From DAIRUQ01 sp036803245 (GTDB taxonomy: Bacteria > Chloroflexota > Anaerolineae > UBA1429), in NCBI GenBank assembly GCA_036803245.1, contig DAIRUQ010000061.1, positions 1 through 16,628 on the forward strand: DNA of 16,628 bases, written 5' to 3'. The position numbers and the translations under genes are program-made. The notes under the pieces were generated by a model that made no database searches, had not been told where the DNA came from, and saw only the letters and a program-made list of their open reading frames with translations. Positions 6,656 to 13,597 of this stretch are shown piece after piece. Numbering within the stretch: position 1 is the stretch's first letter; every line of letters begins with the position of its first letter.

Positions 6656-7690
6656 GTGGCCGAGATGACACCCTACGAGCGCACCATGGCGCGCCTGCGC
6701 GGCCAGCCCGTGGACCGCGTGCCGAATCAGAACATCCTGATGGCCTATGCCGCCCGCTATATTGGCGCCACGTACTCGCAGTTGGCCCAAGATCATCGGG
6801 TGCTGGTTGAGAGCAACCTGCGCGCCTGCGCCGATCTGCACATCGATCTGGTCAGCGCCATCTCGGATCCATGGCGCGAGGCCTCAGCCTTTGGCGCAGA
6901 GATCACCTTTCCTGAGGACTCGGTCCCCGCATGCCATGACCCTCTCTTGACCAGCTCTGCCGACTGGACCACGCTCCAGCCATGGGATCCCTGGGCACAT
7001 CCGCGCACCCGCGACCGGCTCCAAGCCATCGACCTCTATCGCCAGCGGGTCGCGGGGCACTATCCCATCTGCGGATGGGTCGAGGGCGCTGCCGCCGAGG
7101 CTGCCGACCTCCGCGGAGTCAGCGCTTTTCTCGAGGATCTGGCCCTGGAGCCGGAGGCAGCCCACAGCCTGATGGCGGTCTGCTGTGAGGCTGGGACTCG
7201 CTTTGCGCTGGCCCAGGTAAAGGCCGGTGCCGGTATCATCGGCATCGGCGACGCCGTCGCATCGCTGATGAACCCCCGCATGTACCGGGCCTTTGCCTGG
7301 CCATACGAGCGCAAGATGATCGACGCCATCCACCAGGCCGGCGCGCTGGTCAAGCTGCACATCTGCGGAAACACTAGCCGGCACATCGCGGATATGGTCG
7401 CCACCGGGGCCGACATCATCGACATCGACTGGATGGTGGACATGGGGCAAGCGGTTGCCACCTGTGGCGGCCGGGCGGCCATCAACGGCAACTATGATCC
7501 CGTTGACGTGCTCTTGCAGGGGACGCCGGCAGAGGTCTATGCCGCAACACTAGCTTGCGTTCAGGCGGGAGACGCCAAGGCGTTCGTCAGCGCCGGCTGC
7601 GAAGTGCCCGTAGGGACGCCCAAAGAGAACCTCTTGGCCCACTACCGCGCCGTATGCGACGCCGGCTCTCAGGAGGGCGTGTCATTGTAG
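6656..7690 (+). CDS. UroD/MtaA-family methyltransferase-like protein
   Basis: A 344-residue TIM-barrel protein of the uroporphyrinogen decarboxylase superfamily. It opens with TPYERTMARLRGQPVDRVP, the standard start of this superfamily. It belongs to the MtaA/CmuA-like branch rather than to heme-making HemE: the zinc ligands of methylcobamide methyltransferases are visible as His235 and Cys237 in KLHICGNT and Cys315 in SAGCEVP. Such enzymes move a methyl group between a corrinoid and a thiol or pterin acceptor. No corrinoid-binding protein or substrate methyltransferase is encoded nearby, so donor and acceptor are unknown. It is transcribed away from the FGGY kinase with a 105-base gap between them, in which I find no convincing promoter. 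It ends 12 bases before the stop of the convergent radical SAM gene. Confidence 0.85.
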   Translation: MAEMTPYERTMARLRGQPVDRVPNQNILMAYAARYIGATYSQLAQDHRVLVESNLRACADLHIDLVSAISDPWREASAFGAEITFPEDSVPACHDPLLTSSADWTTLQPWDPWAHPRTRDRLQAIDLYRQRVAGHYPICGWVEGAAAEAADLRGVSAFLEDLALEPEAAHSLMAVCCEAGTRFALAQVKAGAGIIGIGDAVASLMNPRMYRAFAWPYERKMIDAIHQAGALVKLHICGNTSRHIADMVATGADIIDIDWMVDMGQAVATCGGRAAINGNYDPVDVLLQGTPAEVYAATLACVQAGDAKAFVSAGCEVPVGTPKENLLAHYRAVCDAGSQEGVSL

Positions 7691-7702
7691 GTGGGCGATG
7701 GC

Positions 7703-8926
7703 CTAGGAGCGGCGGCCGCAGCAGTGCTTGTACTTGAGGCCTGAGCCGCAAGGGCAAGGATCGTTCCGGCCTACCGAGGCCCCGGGCGCTGGAGCCGGCG
7801 ACGGCTGTTGCTGCTGCATCACCCGATCACGGAGGTGCTCGAACCCGGCTTTGCTGTAGGCAAAGAACCGCTGGTACCCCTCGCAGAGATAGTGCCGCGG
7901 CACGCCGCCGATCCCCACAAACCTTGGACAACCCTGCTGGCAGAGGTGCAACCATGGGCAGGCCTGGCACTCGGGGCGGGGATGGCTCTTGGCGTCCGCA
8001 AAGGCCCGCACCACCTCGGTCTCGAACAGCTCCTCCAGCGGCGTCTCCATAATGTTGCCCACATAGAGATCCTCGCGCACGAAAAAGTCGCAAGGATAGA
8101 CGTCGCCGTTGTGCTCCACCACCAAATAGTTGCCACACTCGTGCTGATAGCAACACATGGGCGCCGTCTGCCCCACATAGGCCGCCAGGATAGCGTCAAA
8201 GTCGCGTACCGATGTCTGCGGATTACCTCCGTTGTACCAGCGGTCGAACAGGGCGCACATGGCATCGCCAAACTGCTTTGAGCTCACCGAAAAGCCGGTG
8301 GCCTCCCCCGTCTCGGGGCCCGGCTCCACACACGGGATGAACTGCAGATAGGTGAACCCCTGCCCCACGAGATAGTCATAGATGTCCACCGCATGGGCCG
8401 CGCTGACGTCGTTGAGGACTGTGAGCACGTTGAACTCGGCGCGGTAGCGACGTAGCATTCGCGCGGTCTGCATCACGCGGGCATGGGTACCCTCGCCGCG
8501 CAGATCGCGCCGGTAGACGTCATGGTAGGCGGCCGGGCCGTCCAGGCTCAGTCCAACCAGAAAACGATAGTCCCGCAGAAAGCGCGCCCAGGCGCTATCG
8601 AGCAGTGTGCCATTGGTCTGTAAGCCGTTGCTGACCGATTGTCCCGGACGGCCGAGCTCTTGCTGGAGTGCCACGACCCGCTCAAAGAACGCCAGCCCCA
8701 TCAGGGTAGGCTCGCCTCCCTGCCAACCAAAGGTGGCGTGCTCCGGATTGAGGGCCATGCCCTGGCGGATCAGCTCGGACAGGACCTCGTCGCTCATCCG
8801 ATGCCGCCGCTGATCCTTGTACGGGTCGGTCGCCCGCTCGTGGTAAAAGCAGTAGTGGCAATGCAGATTGCAGTCGCCCGCCGCGGGTTTGACGAGCAAG
8901 CTGCGGGCCGCTTTGGCTGGTGACAC
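7703..8926 (-). CDS. Anaerobic sulfatase-maturase-like radical SAM/SPASM enzyme with SEC-C tail
   Basis: A 407-residue radical SAM enzyme of the anSME type, which oxidises a Cys or Ser of a target protein to formylglycine. The SAM [4Fe-4S] motif is CNLHCHYC (Cys19, Cys23, Cys26), followed by GWQGGEPTL and SNGLQTNGTLL. The SPASM region has MCCYQHECGNYLVVEHNGD, then YPCDFFV, whose Asp corresponds to the catalytic aspartate of characterised anSMEs, and a final cysteine cluster CQACPWLHLCQQGCPR. A Q-, P- and A-rich linker leads to a C-terminal SEC-C zinc motif, NDPCPCGSGLKYKHCC, usually found at the end of SecA. GTG 8926 is chosen: AGGAGAG at 8933-8939 lies at proper spacing, while a TTG six bases upstream abuts it. 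No sulfatase or short precursor peptide gene is visible, so the client is unknown. Confidence 0.9.
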   Translation of the reverse strand: MSPAKAARSLLVKPAAGDCNLHCHYCFYHERATDPYKDQRRHRMSDEVLSELIRQGMALNPEHATFGWQGGEPTLMGLAFFERVVALQQELGRPGQSVSNGLQTNGTLLDSAWARFLRDYRFLVGLSLDGPAAYHDVYRRDLRGEGTHARVMQTARMLRRYRAEFNVLTVLNDVSAAHAVDIYDYLVGQGFTYLQFIPCVEPGPETGEATGFSVSSKQFGDAMCALFDRWYNGGNPQTSVRDFDAILAAYVGQTAPMCCYQHECGNYLVVEHNGDVYPCDFFVREDLYVGNIMETPLEELFETEVVRAFADAKSHPRPECQACPWLHLCQQGCPRFVGIGGVPRHYLCEGYQRFFAYSKAGFEHLRDRVMQQQQPSPAPAPGASVGRNDPCPCGSGLKYKHCCGRRS

Positions 8927-8958
8927 GTGCAACTCTCCTACTGGAATCGTCCTTGTCG

Positions 8959-8987
8959 ATCTTAGGAGCGGCCCCAGGCGCTGTCAA
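8959..8987 (-). promoter_or_regulatory. Promoter of the radical SAM gene
   Basis: Read leftward, a perfect TTGACA (complement of 8982-8987) is followed after 17 bases by TAAGAT (complement of 8959-8964). The transcript would start near 8952, about 26 bases before the GTG, leaving room for the AGGAGAG site. Confidence 0.7.
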
Positions 8988-8998
8988 AAGGCCAGCCC

Positions 8999-9027
8999 TT
9001 GCGATGCCAGGAGCCTGATGCTACAAT
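8999..9027 (+). promoter_or_regulatory. Extended -10 promoter of the helicase gene
   Basis: TTGCGA (8999-9004), 17-base spacer, TACAAT (9022-9027) with a TG one base upstream (TGCTACAAT), an extended -10. It stands back to back with the leftward promoter, the two -35 boxes being 11 bases apart. Transcription would start near 9034. Confidence 0.68.
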
Positions 9028-9041
9028 CACCCTCCGCAGAA

Positions 9042-9057
9042 GCGAGGCCATCCTCGC
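9042..9057 (+). promoter_or_regulatory. Hairpin in the helicase leader, next to the RBS
   Basis: GCGAGG (9042-9047) and CCTCGC (9052-9057) form a perfect 6-bp stem with a CCAT loop, four bases before AGGAGG. The same CCTC (9052-9055) can instead pair with GAGG of the ribosome site (9062-9065). Whether this affects translation is not known. Confidence 0.4.
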
Positions 9058-9077
9058 GCAGGAGGTAGACGCCCTCG

Positions 9078-11390
9078 ATGGACATGCTCGCCACCCTCAA
9101 CCCTGCCCAACGCGAGGCCGTCCTCGCCGTCGATGGCCCGGTGCTGGTCCTGGCTGGCCCGGGATCGGGCAAGACTCGCGTGCTGACCTATCGCATCGCC
9201 CACATGATCCGCCAACAGGGTATCTCACCCTATCGCATCCTGGCGGTCACTTTTACCAACAAGGCTGCTCGTGAGATGCTGGTACGGCTCGAGGAGCTAC
9301 TGGGCGAGACTCGCGGCCTCACCGTCGGAACCTTTCACGCCTTTTGCGCGCGGCTGCTGCGCCAAGAGGCCGAGGCGGCGGGCATCAGCCCCAACTATGT
9401 GATTCTGGACGCCGATGAGCAGATTCAGCTGGTCACCCGCCTGGCCAAGCGGCTCCAGCTCGACTCCAAGCAGTACCCGCCTCGCTCCATCCAGAGCGCC
9501 ATCTCCCAAGCCAAGAACGCTAGCAAGCTGGTCTCGGATTACCAGGCTCCCACCTACTGGCATGAGGCCGTCGCTCGCGTGTGGCAGCAGTATGAAGAGA
9601 TCAAAGAGAGCACCGGCGCGCTCGATTTTGACGATCTGCTTGTTCGCTCCGAACGACTGCTGTGCGAGAACGCTGACGTGCGCGCCCGCTACCAGCAACG
9701 CTACACCTACATCCTGGTGGACGAGTTCCAGGACACGAACCAGGCCCAGTACGATTTGGTGCTGCACCTGGGCGGCGAGCGCCAGAACGTCTTTGCCGTA
9801 GGCGACGAGGACCAGAGCATCTATAGCTGGCGGGGCGCTGACTATCGCAACGTAGCTCGGTTCCAGTCCAGCTATCCCGAGGCCAAGGTATTCCTACTGG
9901 AGCAGAACTATCGCTCCACCCAGCATATCCTGGATGTGGCTCAAGCCGTCATCTCGCCCAACCCGCACCGCACCCACAAGAGCCTCTGGACAGACAACCC
10001 GTCGGGCCCCAAGGTGCGTCTCTACGAGGCCTATGACGAACGAGCGGAGGCAGATTTTGTGGTGGACGAGATCGCCCGCTTGGCGCGGCGCGAACGAACC
10101 TGCCGTCTGTCGGATTGCGCGGTCATGTTCCGTACCAACGCCCAATCGCGCACCCTGGAGGACGCCCTCCTGCGACAGGGCATGCGGTATGTGCTGGTTG
10201 GAGGCACCCGCTTTTACCACCGGCGCGAGATCAAGGACCTGGTCTCCTATCTGCGGCTCATCCTCAACCCCAACGATGAGTTGGCGTTGGCTCGCATCAT
10301 GAACGTGCCCCCTCGCGGCATCGGCCGCAAGACGGCGTCCGATCTCACTCGCTGGGCGCGATCCATCGGCCAGACGCGAGGCGAAGCGCTGCTGCGTCTC
10401 GCTGACTTGGTGGAATCACGACAAGAGGAGACGCTCACCCCCTTTGACACGCGGTCGCGCCGCGTCCTGGCCGACCTGGCCTCGCTGCTGGGCGGCCTCC
10501 GCAAACTCGCCCGCCAGGCCTCGACCCTATCTGTCCTCCTGACGCAAGTGATCGAACGCACCGGCTATCTCGACTATCTCAACGATGGGTCCGAGGAGGC
10601 CGAGGATCGCATGGACAACGTCCGCGAGCTGCTCTCAGCCACCCACGAGTCCGACACCGAGGAGCTGGCGGTAGCCCTGCCGGCCTTTCTCGAGAGGGTG
10701 GCTCTGGTATCCGATGTGGACGAGATGGACGATCAGGGCGACACAGACGCAGTCACGCTGCTCACCTTGCACGCAGCCAAGGGCCTCGAGTTCGAGACGG
10801 TGTTCATGGTGGGCATGGAGGAGGGCCTCTGCCCCCACGCGCGCTCGCTCAATGACGAGCACGCCATGCGCGAGGAGCGCCGACTCTGCTATGTGGGCAT
10901 CACGCGCGCCAAACGCCACCTCACCCTCGTCCGCGCTTTTCGCCGCACGCGCTACGGCCGCTCCGAGGTCCTGGAGCCGTCTCGTTTCCTCCGTGACATT
11001 CCTGCGTCGCTGCTGGCAGGGCAACGGACCTCCTCATCGCCAGCATCCACGCCCTCAGCGTTCACCCAAGAGCGAGCTCAACGGCGGCGGGCCTTGGTGG
11101 AACGCGCTCGCCAGCGCACGGAGGCTCCCCCCACCACCCAACGCCCTGGCAAGGCCTTGGCGCCCGGCGTGCATCCTGCCCCACGCCAGCCGTCGCCCGT
11201 AGGCCCGCCCAAGGCGCCCTCTCATGAACCGACCTTTGCGCCGGGATGCAAGGTCATCCACAGCGTCTTTGGCGAGGGCACGGTGATCAGCAGCGAGGTC
11301 ACCGATGACGACGAACAGGTAACCGTAGCCTTTGCCGAACAGGGGATCAAGCGGCTGATGGCCAGCTATGCCAAGCTCGAGCGCGCCTAG
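9078..11390 (+). CDS. pcrA: UvrD/PcrA-type superfamily 1 DNA helicase
   Basis: A 770-residue ATP-driven 3'-5' helicase for nucleotide excision repair, replication restart and removal of stalled complexes. All SF1A motifs are present: Q motif LNPAQREAV (7-15), Walker A GPGSGKT (27-33), Ia TFTNKAAREM, II VDEFQDTN (214-221), III GDEDQSIYSWRGAD, IV LEQNYRST, V TLHAAKGLEFETVF, VI YVGITRAKRH. After a basic, Pro-rich linker, residues 723-770 form the tudor-like tail of PcrA (FGEGTVISSEV...RLMASYAKLE), which in other PcrA/UvrD proteins contacts RNA polymerase. Length and order are typical of PcrA. ATG 9078 is preferred to the ATG six bases later because GGAGGT (9061-9066) is nearer. The last 23 bases overlap the next gene. 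Confidence 0.95.
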   Translation: MDMLATLNPAQREAVLAVDGPVLVLAGPGSGKTRVLTYRIAHMIRQQGISPYRILAVTFTNKAAREMLVRLEELLGETRGLTVGTFHAFCARLLRQEAEAAGISPNYVILDADEQIQLVTRLAKRLQLDSKQYPPRSIQSAISQAKNASKLVSDYQAPTYWHEAVARVWQQYEEIKESTGALDFDDLLVRSERLLCENADVRARYQQRYTYILVDEFQDTNQAQYDLVLHLGGERQNVFAVGDEDQSIYSWRGADYRNVARFQSSYPEAKVFLLEQNYRSTQHILDVAQAVISPNPHRTHKSLWTDNPSGPKVRLYEAYDERAEADFVVDEIARLARRERTCRLSDCAVMFRTNAQSRTLEDALLRQGMRYVLVGGTRFYHRREIKDLVSYLRLILNPNDELALARIMNVPPRGIGRKTASDLTRWARSIGQTRGEALLRLADLVESRQEETLTPFDTRSRRVLADLASLLGGLRKLARQASTLSVLLTQVIERTGYLDYLNDGSEEAEDRMDNVRELLSATHESDTEELAVALPAFLERVALVSDVDEMDDQGDTDAVTLLTLHAAKGLEFETVFMVGMEEGLCPHARSLNDEHAMREERRLCYVGITRAKRHLTLVRAFRRTRYGRSEVLEPSRFLRDIPASLLAGQRTSSSPASTPSAFTQERAQRRRALVERARQRTEAPPTTQRPGKALAPGVHPAPRQPSPVGPPKAPSHEPTFAPGCKVIHSVFGEGTVISSEVTDDDEQVTVAFAEQGIKRLMASYAKLERA

Positions 11391-12918
11391 CAAGAGGATC
11401 GCCCCGCCCACGTGGCAGCGGTTGCTGCCATGGGCGGTCGGCGCCATCGCCCTGGGCGTGTACGGCCGCACCACCGCCCCTGGCCTGACCTGGGCCCACC
11501 ATGGCGCCGACGGCGGCGACCTGATCGCTGCTGCGATGACGTGGGGCGTGCCCCATCCCAGCGGATACCCGACTTTTGTCGTGCTCTCGCGCCTCTTTAG
11601 TCTCTTGCCCCTCGGCGAACTAGCGCGCCGCTTTGCGCTCTTTTCAGGAACGATGGCTGCGTTGGCGGTGTCGCTTGCCGCCAGCGCCATCCGCGAGACG
11701 CTCGACGATGGGAGGCCATCGGCTCCCACCTGGTGGTCGGCGGCGGCCAGCGCACTGGCAGCCTTGGCCCTGGCCACCAGTCCCGCCCTCTGGTCACAGG
11801 CCATCATCGCCGAAGTCTATGCCCTGCACCTTGCCTTGGTGGCTGCATTGCTCGTTCTGGCTCTGGCGCCAGGCCAGCACCAACGCAGCTACTGGTTCCT
11901 GCTGGGCCTGATAGCGGGGCTGGGTCTTGGCAACCACCTCACGCTGGCGCTCACGCTGCCAGGCATCTGCATCCTCTGCTGGTCGCGAACGAGTATGCGC
12001 GATCGACTGGCGGCCGCCTTGGGCACCGTGTTGGGGCTGGGCGTCTATGCCTATGTGCCGCTGGCCGCGCGAGCCCAGCCGCCTGTGAGCTGGGGCGACG
12101 CCAGGTCCTGGTCGGGTTTCTGGTGGCTGATCAGCGGACGGCTCTACCACCACTACGCCATGGCTGCGACGGGGGGCGACATCGGGCGGCGGCTGCTCGC
12201 CGCCTTGGGCCTGTGGCGGCAGCAGTTCGGGCTACTGGGGGTTGGCTGCACCGTCCTGGGGGTTTGGTCGTGGATCGAGGAGCGCCGCTGGCGCACCGTG
12301 CTTGGCACGGCCAGCATCTGGCTGCTGCCGTTGGTCTATGCCATCGGGTACGATACGCCCGATTCCATGCTCTACCTGCTGCCCTCCTACCTAATCGGGG
12401 CCGTCTGGATCGCCGCAGGTGCGGGCTGGCTGGCGCGAGTCGCCAGCCAAGAGCGAAAGCTGCCCATGGGCTGGAGCTATGCGGGCGCCGCACTGCTCTT
12501 GGCGGTGCTGCCAGCGGTCAGCCTGATCCGCTGGTGGGGGCCACTCAACCTCTCAACCGACCGCGAGGCGACGGTCTGGCTGGATCAGACGTTGACGACT
12601 CTGCCCGAGGACGCCGCCCTGATCACACTACAGGATCGCCACACCTTTGCCCTCTGGTATGCGGTCTATGCACAAGGTCGCCGCCCCGACGTGCTCGTCG
12701 TGGACGGCGACCTCTATGTGGAACCCTGGTATCGGCAGCAGATCGGCCGCCAGGCAGGAATCGACGCGCCTCCCCCCCAGTTGCCCGAGCTACTGAGCTT
12801 GTTGAGCGCAGAGCGCCCACTCTATGCCTCAGCTAACCGCATCGACCTGGCGCGCCGCTACCAGTTGGCGCCCGAGGGGCCTATCTGGCGGCTAGCTGAG
12901 CAGGGGCAGCACCCATGA
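11368..12918 (+). CDS. DUF2723-family polytopic membrane protein (TMEM260/GT117-like)
   Basis: A 516-residue integral membrane protein with about ten predicted helices. The N-terminal region carries the DUF2723 signature: an acidic pair in GADGGDLIAAA (Asp48, Asp51) followed by HPSGYPTF (63-70), then LWSQAIIAEVYALHL and GLGLGNHLTLAL. The family resembles GT-C protein O-mannosyltransferases, and the human member TMEM260 is an O-mannosyltransferase, so a lipid-linked sugar transferase is a reasonable inference; donor and acceptor are unknown. A soluble C-terminal part (about 400-516) includes DAALITLQDRHTFALWYAVY and VLVVDGDLY, as in other members. ATG 11368 lies inside the helicase gene and lacks a good ribosome site, so translation may depend on coupling; a TTG at 11422 is the next candidate. 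The 3' end overlaps the convergent Yip1 gene by 27 bases. Confidence 0.85.
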   Translation: MPSSSAPSKRIAPPTWQRLLPWAVGAIALGVYGRTTAPGLTWAHHGADGGDLIAAAMTWGVPHPSGYPTFVVLSRLFSLLPLGELARRFALFSGTMAALAVSLAASAIRETLDDGRPSAPTWWSAAASALAALALATSPALWSQAIIAEVYALHLALVAALLVLALAPGQHQRSYWFLLGLIAGLGLGNHLTLALTLPGICILCWSRTSMRDRLAAALGTVLGLGVYAYVPLAARAQPPVSWGDARSWSGFWWLISGRLYHHYAMAATGGDIGRRLLAALGLWRQQFGLLGVGCTVLGVWSWIEERRWRTVLGTASIWLLPLVYAIGYDTPDSMLYLLPSYLIGAVWIAAGAGWLARVASQERKLPMGWSYAGAALLLAVLPAVSLIRWWGPLNLSTDREATVWLDQTLTTLPEDAALITLQDRHTFALWYAVYAQGRRPDVLVVDGDLYVEPWYRQQIGRQAGIDAPPPQLPELLSLLSAERPLYASANRIDLARRYQLAPEGPIWRLAEQGQHP

Positions 12919-13419
12919 CGGCAGCGCGCCGACCACAAACACCACCAACCACGCGACCGCGGTAGTGATGATGGCGCTCTCCATACCGATCTCGAGCGTC
13001 TCGCGCACGGCAAAGACGGCCAGCGCCACCGCCGCCAACCATGCCACCGCGGTTACGAGCCAGCCCACGCACCCGATGCCGCTGAGGGCGATCAGCACCA
13101 TGGGCGCGTTCGCATAGCCCAACGACCGAGCCATCTCCCAGAAGCTGGTCGAGCTCCCGTAAAAGTTCGTCCCCACAAAGACGGCCACATAACTCCATAG
13201 CAGCCAGTTGACGGCGACGGCCACCACCAATCGGATCACCAGGGCCAGCAACCAGGCGTGCGGTGACGAAGCGGCAGCACCAATCGCCGATAGGATGGCT
13301 ACCACGCCCACGATGAGCGCGGCCTCACGGGTAGCCCCTTCATCGGCACGGATCTCTCGGAACACTTCCCAATCGAGCCTCAGCAACCTCTGAAGTCGCG
13401 CCACAATGGACTGTAACAT
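12892..13419 (-). CDS. Yip1-family small membrane protein
   Basis: A 175-residue protein with a short amphipathic N-terminus (about 30 residues with RLQRLLRLDWEVFREI) and then about five membrane helices. The pattern of a loop with SFWEMARSLGYANAPMVL between helices is the usual core of bacterial Yip1-domain proteins (compare family consensus with LGYA..P). Their role in bacteria is not established. The ATG at 13419 has an excellent AGGAGG eight to ten bases upstream. It is transcribed leftward, alone, and its stop lies inside the end of the DUF2723 gene, with no hairpin terminator between them. A TATAGA (complement of 13477-13482) upstream might be a -10 box but has no clear -35 partner. Confidence 0.78.
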   Translation of the reverse strand: MLQSIVARLQRLLRLDWEVFREIRADEGATREAALIVGVVAILSAIGAAASSPHAWLLALVIRLVVAVAVNWLLWSYVAVFVGTNFYGSSTSFWEMARSLGYANAPMVLIALSGIGCVGWLVTAVAWLAAVALAVFAVRETLEIGMESAIITTAVAWLVVFVVGALPSWVLPLLS

Positions 13420-13530
13420 CGATCTCTACCTCCTGGTTCGCTTCACGCCAGGGCCCATCGACCCGATCCTGCGCTCTCTATACGTCCCACGATCCCCAAG
13501 GTATCGCCAGCGGGGCCCTTCAGGCAACCT

Positions 13531-13559
13531 TTGTCAGGCGGCGAGCCGCATGCTACAAT
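13531..13559 (+). promoter_or_regulatory. Promoter of the complex-I-like membrane module
   Basis: TTGTCA (13531-13536), a 17-base spacer, then TACAAT (13554-13559) preceded by TG to make the extended -10 TGCTACAAT. Transcription would start near 13566, about 32 bases before GTG 13598. The remaining bases of 13420-13597 hold only the Yip1 leader and no other gene or repeat that I can support. Confidence 0.75.
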
Positions 13560-13597
13560 CGCCCTCGTGTCGCCTCCCCAGGTAAGCGAGCTAGCAG

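Noticed and set aside
7691..7702. Terminator between the UroD-like and radical SAM genes
   Set aside because: Only 12 bases separate the convergent stops and no inverted repeat with a T tract is present.
11733..12836. Plus-strand open frame of 367 codons within the DUF2723 gene
   Set aside because: It is frame-shifted relative to a clear membrane protein, has low-complexity Arg/Pro/Gly composition, and has no ribosome site.
13494..13533. Possible long hairpin in the Yip1/NuoL-like spacer (CAAGGT ... ACCTTTG)
   Set aside because: The arms are short, imperfect and over 24 bases apart, so this is compatible with chance in GC-rich DNA.
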